From: JBCBJX01 sp038522735
GTDB lineage: Bacteria > Pseudomonadota > Alphaproteobacteria > Caulobacterales > Parvularculaceae
Direction of reading: 5' to 3'
Length of the DNA: 9,933 nucleotides
NCBI GenBank assembly: GCA_038522735.1
Contig: JBCBJX010000107.1
Coordinates: 1-9,933 of the forward strand
In this document: piece after piece, positions 1-5,995 of the stretch
Layout: each line of letters opens with the position of its first letter
How positions within the stretch are numbered: the stretch's first letter is position 1
Made by a program: the position numbers and the translations under genes
Notes under the pieces: model-generated
What the model saw: only the letters and a program-made list of their open reading frames with translations
What the model was told of the DNA's origin: nothing
Database searches by the model: none

Positions 1-207
1 GTCGTCTTTCTGACCTATCGGGATCACGTGAACATCGGCCTCGACATCAAGCGCCGACCTGGCGATTTGACCATCAGAGCTGAGGGGCGGACGTATGTTC
101 TCGCGGAGCCCGCCGGTCCCGCTGAATGGCCCATCGGACGGACCGATAAAGGCGGCGAGCGCGATTTCCGGTCGAACATGTCCCGTTGGGCTGTCGCCGA
201 ATTTTGA
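1..207 (+). CDS. 3' end of an unidentified gene (partial)
   Basis: An open frame enters from the left edge and runs 68 codons to a TGA at 205-207. The first 18 or so codons show the strong G/C third-position bias of the other genes here; the remainder is less biased. The opening residues (VVFLTYRDHVNIGLDI) faintly recall the C-terminal strand of wax ester synthase/diacylglycerol acyltransferase proteins, where a tyrosine is followed by a V-N-I-G-L type stretch. What follows (RRPGDLTIRAEGRTYVLAEP) does not continue like that family, so either the likeness is chance or the frame is broken near positions 55-70. I do not assign a function. The gene converges with the minus-strand gene ending at 275, leaving a gap of only 67 bases. 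Confidence 0.4.
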   Translation, partial: VVFLTYRDHVNIGLDIKRRPGDLTIRAEGRTYVLAEPAGPAEWPIGRTDKGGERDFRSNMSRWAVAEF

Positions 208-274
208 CTGGCGGTTCAGCGACCGCTATCCGGCGACGGCGACTGAGACCGGGCGCATTAGTTTTTTTGCGGAC

Positions 275-2377
275 CTACAACCCGTCGCTCGTCCGCTGCA
301 GATCGTTCGCTGTCGGATCGAGCGGGCGGGGCGCCCAGGCGGCGATGCGGGCGTCGGCCGCGGCGCGCGCATCGTCCGTCAGCGTCTCGCTGACGCGGGC
401 GGCCTGCGGCATCGCCTGGGAATCGCCGTTCGACGCCGCAAGAGCGTACCAGAAATAGGATTGCTCGGCGTCCTGAAGATCGCTCGGGCCTTTTTCAGCA
501 GACGGCTGAAAAATCGCGCCGAGATTGAATTGCGAGTTGACGAGGCCGAGCTCCGCGGCGCGCTGGAACCAGACGACGGCCTGGCTCTGATCGCGGGCGC
601 CGCCGCGGCCCCGGGCGTACATGACGCCGAGGACGTGCATGGCGTCGCGGTTTCCGGCTTCCGCCGCCTGGCGGTACCAGCCGCGAGCCGCGACAAGATC
701 CGTCGGCACGCCGAGGCCGCGCTCATAAAGCTTGCCGAGTTCGAACTGCGCTGGAGGGTGACCCTTGTCGGCGGCCTCGCTCAGCCGGTCGAAGGCGAGG
801 GTGGCGCGCGCCGGGTCGGCGCCTTCGGCGAGGACGGACATGGCGTCGTCATAAGCCGCGCGCCCCGTATCGCTCTGCGGCGCGGCGGGCTGCGCCGCAG
901 GCGTCGCCGGCTGCGTTTCCGGCGGCGGAGCGATCGTCGCCGCGGGAACGCCCATGTCGTCGTTCTGATTGAGGACGGAGCGGGTCCACAGGAAGCCGAC
1001 GCCCCCGACGAGGGCGACACCGAGGAGCAGGGCGATGGCGAGAACCCGCTTTGATCCGTTCGCCTCGTCGTTCTCGGTGAGCGCGACCGTCGCGTCGGCG
1101 TCGTCGACACCGAGTTCGTCGACCGCCGGCGCCTTTGCGCGGCGGGCGGCTTTTTCCTTCACCGGCTTTTCTTTGGGCGGCTTGCGGACCGATCGGTCGC
1201 GGGAGGATTTTTCGGCTTCTTCGGTGCGTTTTTTCGCGGCTTCGCGCGCCGCAGCGAGGAAATCTCCCGGACGCGCGGGCGCAGAGGCCTGCTCGTTCTC
1301 GAAATCCGAAACCGATGCGTCGAGATCGTTGTCAGCGTCGCCCCGCGAGCGCTTGAGAAGGGACTTCAGAGCGGCTTTGTCCGCCCCCGCCGCACGGGCG
1401 AAGTCCTCATCATGCCGGCGGGTCGCGCCTGGTTTGTCCCGACGCGGACGAGGCTCCTCGCCGTCGTCATCGTCGCCGAGGTCGACCACGTCGAAGATGT
1501 CGTCGATCGACTGCTTCTGTGGCGCGTCTGCGCCGCCCGCCCGGTCTTCCATCCGCCGGCCGAAAATGGCGGGCTCGTCCTCATCGTCGTCCGCGTCCTG
1601 AACGGCGCGCGGGGCGTGGTCGGCGGCGAGGCTCGGCTCGTCGTCGAACAGGCGGTCGGCGTTTTCAACGGTTTCAAGCCGGCGTTCGATGTCCCCGAGC
1701 CGGCGGCCGATCTCTGCGGTCGAGGCTTCCAGGCGCTCCAGGATCGCCCGGTCGCCGGCGTCTGAGCCCGGCGCGTCTTCAAGCCGGGCTTCGATCGCGT
1801 CCGTCGCCTCGCGTGTCGTTCGTTCGATCTGGGTGATCTGGGCGGCGAGTGCGTCGAGGCGCTCGTCCGTCGCGGCGCTGCGATCAGCCGCGGCGTCGCG
1901 GACGCCCTCGATCTGCTTCGACACCTGGCTTGCGATCTGGGCGACGGCGCCCTCGACGCCGCGCATGGCGTTGAACGCTTTGTCGGCCTTGCCCGCGGCG
2001 GTTTCGAGGGAGGAGAGGCGGCGGTCGAGATCGTCCGCATTCACCCCGTCGATCCGATCGCGGAGGCCTTCGAGGCGCTCCGACAACAGACGGGCGGCGT
2101 CGGAGTTGCGTTTGTCGCTGGCCGCCAGGCGCTGCTGAAGATGCTTCAGGGCGGCGACGACGTCGCGCTGAGAAAGGCCCTCGCGCGGCGGCTGCGTCGG
2201 CGCTTGCGCCGGCTGTTGCGCCGCGTACGCGCGATCTCCAGAAGCCATGTCGCCCTCCTCACCTTCCTCGTAGATCGCCTGATTCAACGCTTCACGCACC
2301 ACGTCCGAGGCGCGAAGACCGTCATGCGCCGGGGCCGACGATCCGCGCTCGGTGAAGTTTGAAGCGTTTTCAGTCAT
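275..2377 (-). CDS. PodJ-like coiled-coil membrane protein with periplasmic SEL1 repeats
   Basis: A 700-residue protein from an ATG at 2377-2375, chosen because AGGG lies just upstream (GGCAGGGCGA before ATG) and the 34 residues added by the upstream ATG at 2479 look non-coding. Residues 70-240 are a long coiled coil (heptad-like segments such as RLSERLEGLRDRID and ERLEAST...RRLGDIERRLETVE). Residues 245-440 are highly charged and mostly disordered, with acidic clusters (DADDDEDE, GDDDDGEE), a short helical DFLAAAREAAKK at 372-383 and a Lys/Arg-rich block at 390-415. One transmembrane helix spans about 444-465, followed by a Pro/Ala linker (470-505). Three SEL1 units follow at about 540-575, 576-611 and 612-650 (AQFELGKLYERGLGV, AMHVLGVMYARGRGG, SQFNLGAIF). 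The basic side predicts a cytoplasmic N-terminus and periplasmic repeats. This is the layout of the alphaproteobacterial polar organiser PodJ, though the PodJ C-terminal peptidoglycan-binding domain is not seen. A role in polar localisation is inferred from architecture only. Confidence 0.85.
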   Translation of the reverse strand: MTENASNFTERGSSAPAHDGLRASDVVREALNQAIYEEGEEGDMASGDRAYAAQQPAQAPTQPPREGLSQRDVVAALKHLQQRLAASDKRNSDAARLLSERLEGLRDRIDGVNADDLDRRLSSLETAAGKADKAFNAMRGVEGAVAQIASQVSKQIEGVRDAAADRSAATDERLDALAAQITQIERTTREATDAIEARLEDAPGSDAGDRAILERLEASTAEIGRRLGDIERRLETVENADRLFDDEPSLAADHAPRAVQDADDDEDEPAIFGRRMEDRAGGADAPQKQSIDDIFDVVDLGDDDDGEEPRPRRDKPGATRRHDEDFARAAGADKAALKSLLKRSRGDADNDLDASVSDFENEQASAPARPGDFLAAAREAAKKRTEEAEKSSRDRSVRKPPKEKPVKEKAARRAKAPAVDELGVDDADATVALTENDEANGSKRVLAIALLLGVALVGGVGFLWTRSVLNQNDDMGVPAATIAPPPETQPATPAAQPAAPQSDTGRAAYDDAMSVLAEGADPARATLAFDRLSEAADKGHPPAQFELGKLYERGLGVPTDLVAARGWYRQAAEAGNRDAMHVLGVMYARGRGGARDQSQAVVWFQRAAELGLVNSQFNLGAIFQPSAEKGPSDLQDAEQSYFWYALAASNGDSQAMPQAARVSETLTDDARAAADARIAAWAPRPLDPTANDLQRTSDGL

Positions 2378-2397
2378 TCGCCCTGCCGACCGCCTGC

Positions 2398-2402
2398 GAA
2401 TC
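2398..2402. promoter_or_regulatory. GAATC site (GANTC, CcrM-type methylation motif) upstream of the PodJ-like gene
   Basis: GAATC at 2398-2402 lies 20 bases upstream of the start codon of the PodJ-like gene. In alphaproteobacteria the cell-cycle methyltransferase CcrM methylates GANTC, and GcrA uses such sites at promoters. The motif is seen directly; a role is inferred from position and from the cell-cycle theme of PodJ-type genes. A five-base motif can occur by chance. Confidence 0.25.
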
Positions 2403-2437
2403 ACGTGTGGGTTAACAAAGCTTAAAACCCCCGTATG

Positions 2438-2464
2438 TTGTGTAAAGCACTTCTTTAAGCACAA
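2438..2464. promoter_or_regulatory. imperfect inverted repeat in the divergent intergenic region (candidate operator)
   Basis: TTGTG-TAAAG (2438-2447), a five-base centre CACTT, then CTTTA-AG-CACAA (2453-2464). The arms match except for a two-base insertion in the right arm. A second overlapping pair, GCTTAAA (2420-2426) and TTTAAGC (2454-2460), shares the right arm. The site lies in the AT-richest part of the 248-base gap between the divergently transcribed PodJ-like and acyl-CoA dehydrogenase genes, where a regulator of either gene could bind. No regulator gene is nearby and no family is assigned. I see no strong -35/-10 pair here. Confidence 0.3.
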
Positions 2465-2625
2465 GATTTTGCGTCTCAAACGGCCGTGCTAGCGGGCGCC
2501 GATCGGGCCGTTTGGTCGCTGCTGGCGTTCCTTTCGCGCATCGCGGGCGCAGAGTATGACGACGGGCGAAGCTTTCGTGGCCCGTCAGTCGGCCGCGCAG
2601 TGCAACCAACCTCCGGAGACAACCG

Positions 2626-4437
2626 ATGTCGTCGCAATATTCCGCGCCCGTTCGGGACATGAAGTTCCTCCTCCACGACGTGCTCAACATAGAGAAGTAC
2701 TCGAACCTTCCGGGCTTCGCCGACGCGACGCCGGACGTGGTCGACGCGATCCTCGAGGAGGGCGGCAAATTCGCCGCCGAGGTTCTGCATCCGCTGAATT
2801 CCGTCGGCGACAAGCAGGGCTGCCGGTACGATAAAGAGACCCACGCCGTGACGACGCCGGAGGGCTTCAAGGACGCCTACGGCCAGTTCACCGAGAACGG
2901 CTGGTCGGCTCTTCGCGCGGACCCGGAATATGGCGGTCAGGGCCTGCCGAACGTCGTCGGCTACGCGGTTTCGGAAATGACGTCCGCGGCGAACATGGCG
3001 TTCGCCATGTATCCTGGCCTCACCGCCGGCGCGGCCGAAGCCATTCACGTCGGCGGCTCTGACGAGCAGAAGAAGATGTATCTGCCGAAGATGACCTCCG
3101 GCGAATGGGCGGGGACCATGAACCTCACCGAGCCCCATTGCGGTACGGATCTGGGGCTTCTCCGCACCAAGGCGGTTCCTCAGGGCGACGGGACCTACAA
3201 GATCACCGGCCAGAAGATCTGGATCTCCGGCGGCGAACAGGACCTGACGGACAACACCGTCCAGCTCGTCCTCGCGCGGATCGAAGGCGCGCCGGAGGGC
3301 GTGAAAGGCATCTCTCTCTTCATCGTCCCGAAATTCATTCCAAACGAGGACGGCTCCCTCGGCGAGCGGAATTCGTTCCACTGCGGCGGCCTTGAAGAGA
3401 AAATGGGCATCCACGGCAACGCGACCTGCGTGATGAACTACGAAGGCGCGACGGGGTATCTCGTCGGGGAGGAGAACAAAGGCCTCAAAATCATGTTCGT
3501 CATGATGAACGAGGCGCGCCTCGGCGTCGGCGTTCAGGGCCTCGCGCAGTCGGAAGTCGCCTACCAGAACGCGCTCGCCTTCGCGAACGACCGACTGCAG
3601 TCGCGCTCGATCACTGGTCCGAAGCGTCCGGATCTGCCGGCCGACCCGATCATCGTTCACCCGGATGTGCGCCGTATGCTGATGGATGCCAAGTCGTTCA
3701 ACGAAGCAGGCCGCGCCTTCGCCTATTGGACGGGCCTCTATCAGGACCTTCTGGAAAAGAGCCCGGACGATGAAATTCGCCAGAAGGCTGACGACTATAT
3801 GGGGCTGATGACGCCGATCATCAAAGCCTTCCTCACCGATCGCGGCTATCTCAACGTCCACAACTCGCTGCAGGTGTTCGGCGGGTCGGGCTTCACCGAA
3901 GACTGGCCCATGTCCCAGTTCCAGCGCGACGCCCGTATCGCGCTCATCTATGAAGGCACCAACGGCATCCAGGCCCTCGACCTCGTCGGCCGCAAGCTGA
4001 TGGCGAACGGCGGGCGCGCCTGGCAGACCTTCTTCAAGGAGGTCGACGAATTCGTCGCCGACAACGAGAACGACGAAAACCTCAAACCGTTCGTCGAGGG
4101 ACTGCGCTCATCCAAGGCGCAGCTTGAAGAAGCGATCGGCTGGTTCGGCGAGAACGCCCTCTCGAACCTCGATAACGCCGGCGCCGCCAGCCACGATTTC
4201 CTGCAGCTCTTCGGGCTCACGGCCTTCGCCTATATGTGGGCGCTGATGGCGAAAGCGGCGTTCGAGAAGGGCGGCGAAGGCGCGGAAGACCCGTTCTACA
4301 AAGCCAAGCTCGCGACCGGGAAATACTTCCTCGACCGCGTCCTGCCGGAAACGGCCGCCCACCTCGCCAAGGTGAAAGCCGGCGCCGACGCCATGATGGC
4401 GATGGAGCCCGAAGCCTTCGGCCTCGCAGCGGGTTGA
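2626..4437 (+). CDS. acyl-CoA dehydrogenase, DmdC-like long form
   Basis: A 603-residue FAD-dependent acyl-CoA dehydrogenase, which oxidises an acyl-CoA thioester to the trans-2-enoyl-CoA and passes electrons to electron-transfer flavoprotein in the cytoplasm. The ATG at 2626 has GGAGA at 2615-2619, six bases away. Residues 3-35 (MKFLLHDVLNIEKY) match the short N-terminal extension of the ~600-residue subfamily. The flavin/substrate signature TEPHCGTDLG is at 168-177, followed by KIWISGGEQDLTDN. The catalytic-base motif IYEGTNGIQALDL places the glutamate at E443. Residues from about 465 to the end form the extra C-terminal helical domain that ordinary ~380-residue enzymes lack. This layout is shared by 3-methylmercaptopropionyl-CoA dehydrogenase (DmdC) and several fatty-acid enzymes, so the substrate is undecided. 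No other dmd or beta-oxidation gene lies in the window, so DMSP catabolism is not supported by context. Confidence 0.95.
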   Translation: MSSQYSAPVRDMKFLLHDVLNIEKYSNLPGFADATPDVVDAILEEGGKFAAEVLHPLNSVGDKQGCRYDKETHAVTTPEGFKDAYGQFTENGWSALRADPEYGGQGLPNVVGYAVSEMTSAANMAFAMYPGLTAGAAEAIHVGGSDEQKKMYLPKMTSGEWAGTMNLTEPHCGTDLGLLRTKAVPQGDGTYKITGQKIWISGGEQDLTDNTVQLVLARIEGAPEGVKGISLFIVPKFIPNEDGSLGERNSFHCGGLEEKMGIHGNATCVMNYEGATGYLVGEENKGLKIMFVMMNEARLGVGVQGLAQSEVAYQNALAFANDRLQSRSITGPKRPDLPADPIIVHPDVRRMLMDAKSFNEAGRAFAYWTGLYQDLLEKSPDDEIRQKADDYMGLMTPIIKAFLTDRGYLNVHNSLQVFGGSGFTEDWPMSQFQRDARIALIYEGTNGIQALDLVGRKLMANGGRAWQTFFKEVDEFVADNENDENLKPFVEGLRSSKAQLEEAIGWFGENALSNLDNAGAASHDFLQLFGLTAFAYMWALMAKAAFEKGGEGAEDPFYKAKLATGKYFLDRVLPETAAHLAKVKAGADAMMAMEPEAFGLAAG

Positions 4438-4446
4438 CGACGGAAC

Positions 4447-4475
4447 TTGAAATTCGCTGCGTCACGCGTCATATT
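4447..4475 (+). promoter_or_regulatory. candidate promoter of the toxin-antitoxin operon
   Basis: TTGAAA at 4447-4452 (five of six to TTGACA), a 17-base spacer, and CATATT at 4470-4475 (four of six to TATAAT). Transcription would start near 4482, giving a leader of about 27 bases before the antitoxin ATG at 4509. The spacer is filled by the left arm of the inverted repeat and the -10 hexamer lies at its centre, so a protein bound to the palindrome would block polymerase. This is read by eye, not measured. Confidence 0.45.
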
Positions 4476-4497
4476 TTTAGCGACGCCTGACGCAGCG
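4455..4497. promoter_or_regulatory. 16-bp near-perfect inverted repeat, probable toxin-antitoxin operator
   Basis: Left arm CGCTGCGTCACGCGTC (4455-4470), AT-rich centre ATATTTTTAGC (4471-4481), right arm GACGCCTGACGCAGCG (4482-4497). The arms pair at 15 of 16 positions. Each arm holds two copies of the pentamer GCGTC/GACGC seven bases apart, so the site shows four half-sites. It overlaps the candidate promoter, and the right arm ends inside the antitoxin ribosome-binding site (GAGGA, 4497-4501). Autorepression by antitoxin or toxin-antitoxin complex is usual for type II modules. An alternative is a hairpin ending the acyl-CoA dehydrogenase transcript, but the T-run sits in the loop rather than after the stem, which argues against a standard terminator. 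Confidence 0.6.
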
Positions 4498-4508
4498 AGG
4501 ACTTGAGC

Positions 4509-4988
4509 ATGGCTTTGTCGCACGAAGGGCCGGCGCTGGACGACGCGATCGGACGAACCGTAAATTTGCTCGGCGGTCCCGAGATGATCGGCGTCGAGGT
4601 GCGCACCGCGCTCGACGCCCATGACCTCATCTCCAAGGGCTTGCAGGTCGGCGCCTTGAACCATCTGGTGATGCAAGTGCGTTTGTTAAGAGGCGGAGGC
4701 GACCTGCTGGAAGCCGCCGTCGGCATGAGCTTACGAACGCTTCAGCGCCGACGGGACGAGCTTCAGAAGCCGCTCAACATCGAACAAAGCGGACGGACAT
4801 GGAAGTTCGCCGAGGTGCTCGGGCGGGCGGAGGAATTGCTTGGCTCTCGCGAGAGCGCGGAAGAATGGATGAAAAAGCCGCAAATGGGGCTTGATCGGCG
4901 TCGGCCTATCGACTTGCTGTCGACCCCTGCAGGCGTAGAGGCGCTTGACGATCACCTGACGCGGCTGGAATACGGCGCATACGCATGA
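4509..4988 (+). CDS. Xre/MbcA/ParS-family antitoxin (DUF2384) of a RES toxin
   Basis: A 159-residue antitoxin, expected to bind and neutralise the RES toxin encoded next and to bind the operator. I chose ATG 4509 because GAGGA at 4497-4501 is seven bases upstream; a TTG at 4503 would be only one base from it. Residues 65-85 (LLEAAVGMSLRTLQRRRDEL) are the helix-turn-helix part typical of this family. Residues 98-159 form the DUF2384 toxin-binding part, with the helix FAEVLGRAEELLGS, then AEEWMKKPQ, RRPIDLLSTPAGVEALDDHLTRLEYGAYA-type ending close to the C-terminus as usual. The common Gly-Gly before the R-x-P turn is replaced by Asp-Arg (GLDRRRP). The TGA overlaps the toxin ATG by ATGA (4985-4988), so the two are translationally coupled. 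Length and order fit the Xre-RES pair class. Confidence 0.9.
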   Translation: MALSHEGPALDDAIGRTVNLLGGPEMIGVEVRTALDAHDLISKGLQVGALNHLVMQVRLLRGGGDLLEAAVGMSLRTLQRRRDELQKPLNIEQSGRTWKFAEVLGRAEELLGSRESAEEWMKKPQMGLDRRRPIDLLSTPAGVEALDDHLTRLEYGAYA

Positions 4989-5488
4989 CCCCCCTCTCGC
5001 CTCCTTTCGGCGACGGCGGCCTCACGTTTTGGCGCATTGATCAGCAAAAACATGCGGGAACCTGGTCGAGCGGCGAAGGCGCGTTTCTCGCTGGCGGTCG
5101 CTGGAACGTGCGCGGCACGCGCTGTGTTTACGCCGCCCACGATCCGGCGACGGCGATATTGGAGGTCGCTGTTCACAAGGGATTTGATACGCTCGACATC
5201 CGGCCGCATGTCGTAACGCGCGGGCGGATCGCCGGAACAGTGGGCGTCCGGATCGTCGAGCCGCAACAGATTCCGAATTCCAACTGGCTCCATCCCGGCT
5301 TGCCCAGCCTCGGGCAGCAACGGTTCGGCGACGCTCTGCTCGATCAGCATGCGGTAGTACTGGTGCCCAGCGTCGTCTCGCGTAACAGCTGGAACATCAT
5401 TTTTCGGCCGGGAAGCGTCGAGACCCAATGCGCTGAAATCAACCAGGAACGGCTGGGCCTCGATCCTAGGCTCAATCCGCCGACCTAG
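4985..5488 (+). CDS. RES-domain toxin of a type II toxin-antitoxin pair
   Basis: A 167-residue protein with the RES fold. Characterised RES toxins, such as MbcT and the Xre-RES systems of Gram-negative bacteria, deplete cytoplasmic NAD+ and halt growth. Landmarks: R17 in FWRI, the GGRWNVRGT block at 37-45 (R39), Y49, E60 in the helix TAILEVAVH, and the late serine motif VPSVVSRNSWNIIFRP at 127-142 (S129 the probable family serine). These cover the Arg, Glu and Ser that name the domain, so the enzyme appears intact. Size is normal for the family. The start ATG overlaps the antitoxin stop, and no good ribosome-binding site precedes it, so translation probably depends on ribosomes finishing the antitoxin. 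The stop TAG at 5486-5488 is followed by 75 bases before the next gene. NAD+ as substrate is inferred from family knowledge. Confidence 0.92.
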   Translation: MTPLSPPFGDGGLTFWRIDQQKHAGTWSSGEGAFLAGGRWNVRGTRCVYAAHDPATAILEVAVHKGFDTLDIRPHVVTRGRIAGTVGVRIVEPQQIPNSNWLHPGLPSLGQQRFGDALLDQHAVVLVPSVVSRNSWNIIFRPGSVETQCAEINQERLGLDPRLNPPT

Positions 5489-5563
5489 AGCGTCCGTCCC
5501 TTGCGCCCCAATTTCGCCCTATCGGCGCGCTGCTGTTGCTTTGGTTTTATCTGGGAGAGCGGC

Positions 5564-5995
5564 ATGACCGAGTTGAAGGCCCTTGTTCCGATCGCGATCC
5601 TCGCGGCGACGGCCGCCTGCGCGTCCAATCAGGGCGCGGATGAAGGTCCGGAGCCTGGAGGCGCCGACGATCCGCGGCGCGGCGAGACGGTCCGCAGCAT
5701 CTGCTTCCGCTCGACCATCAACAATTTCAGCGTGATCGCCCGGGACAAGATCGTCCTCACCCGCGGTGTGAACGATCAGTACCTTGTCGAGCTCGCCGGC
5801 GGCTGCGACGCCCGGGACGCGTTCACCAGCATTGGCGTCGGCGGGCGCGGCGGCGGGTCCTGCGTGACGAAGTTCGACGACATCTTACTCGACCGCTCGG
5901 TCGCGGGCCCGCGCCGCTGTCAGATCCGCGAAATCTACGACTGGGACCCGGACGCCGACGTGGAAGAGGACGAGGCGCCGGACCCCGACGCTTAA
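5564..5995 (+). CDS. small cysteine-rich lipoprotein, DUF6491-like
   Basis: A 143-residue protein from ATG 5564, with GGAGA seven bases upstream; a TTG at 5501 would add 21 unsupported residues. The N-terminus (MTELKALVPIAILAATAAC) is a lipoprotein-type signal with C19 as the lipidated cysteine. The residue at -3 is Thr rather than the usual Leu, so the lipobox is atypical and simple secretion is possible. The mature part has four cysteines (C47, C81, C100, C119) spaced as CFRSTINNFSV, YLVELAGGC, GSCVTKFDD and RRCQIREIYDW. This resembles the DUF6491 family of small proteobacterial envelope proteins, whose function is unknown. The cysteines probably form two disulfides. The tail is acidic (DPDADVEEDEAPDPDA). 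The stop codon overlaps that of the opposing vsr gene by three bases. Confidence 0.75.
   Translation: MTELKALVPIAILAATAACASNQGADEGPEPGGADDPRRGETVRSICFRSTINNFSVIARDKIVLTRGVNDQYLVELAGGCDARDAFTSIGVGGRGGGSCVTKFDDILLDRSVAGPRRCQIREIYDWDPDADVEEDEAPDPDA

Noticed and set aside
209..268. A 7-bp stem (TGGCGGT / ACCGCTA) at 209-228 and a run of seven T at 262-268 between the convergent genes, as a possible terminator
   Set aside because: The T-run is over 30 bases away from the stem on the plus strand, and on the minus strand the stem is not followed by a T-tract, so the parts do not form an intrinsic terminator.
95..1054. A 319-codon plus-strand open frame opposite the PodJ-like gene
   Set aside because: The minus strand encodes SEL1 repeats and a transmembrane helix across this stretch; the plus-strand product is Arg-rich and featureless.
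2476..3861. A 461-codon open frame on the minus strand, opposite the acyl-CoA dehydrogenase
   Set aside because: It is the antisense shadow of a well-recognised enzyme. Its residues are Arg/His/Val-rich without domain motifs, as expected from GC-rich codons read backwards.
2626..4437. Naming the acyl-CoA dehydrogenase dmdC and inferring DMSP breakdown
   Set aside because: The long architecture is shared by enzymes with other substrates, and no dmdA, dmdB or dmdD-like gene is nearby.
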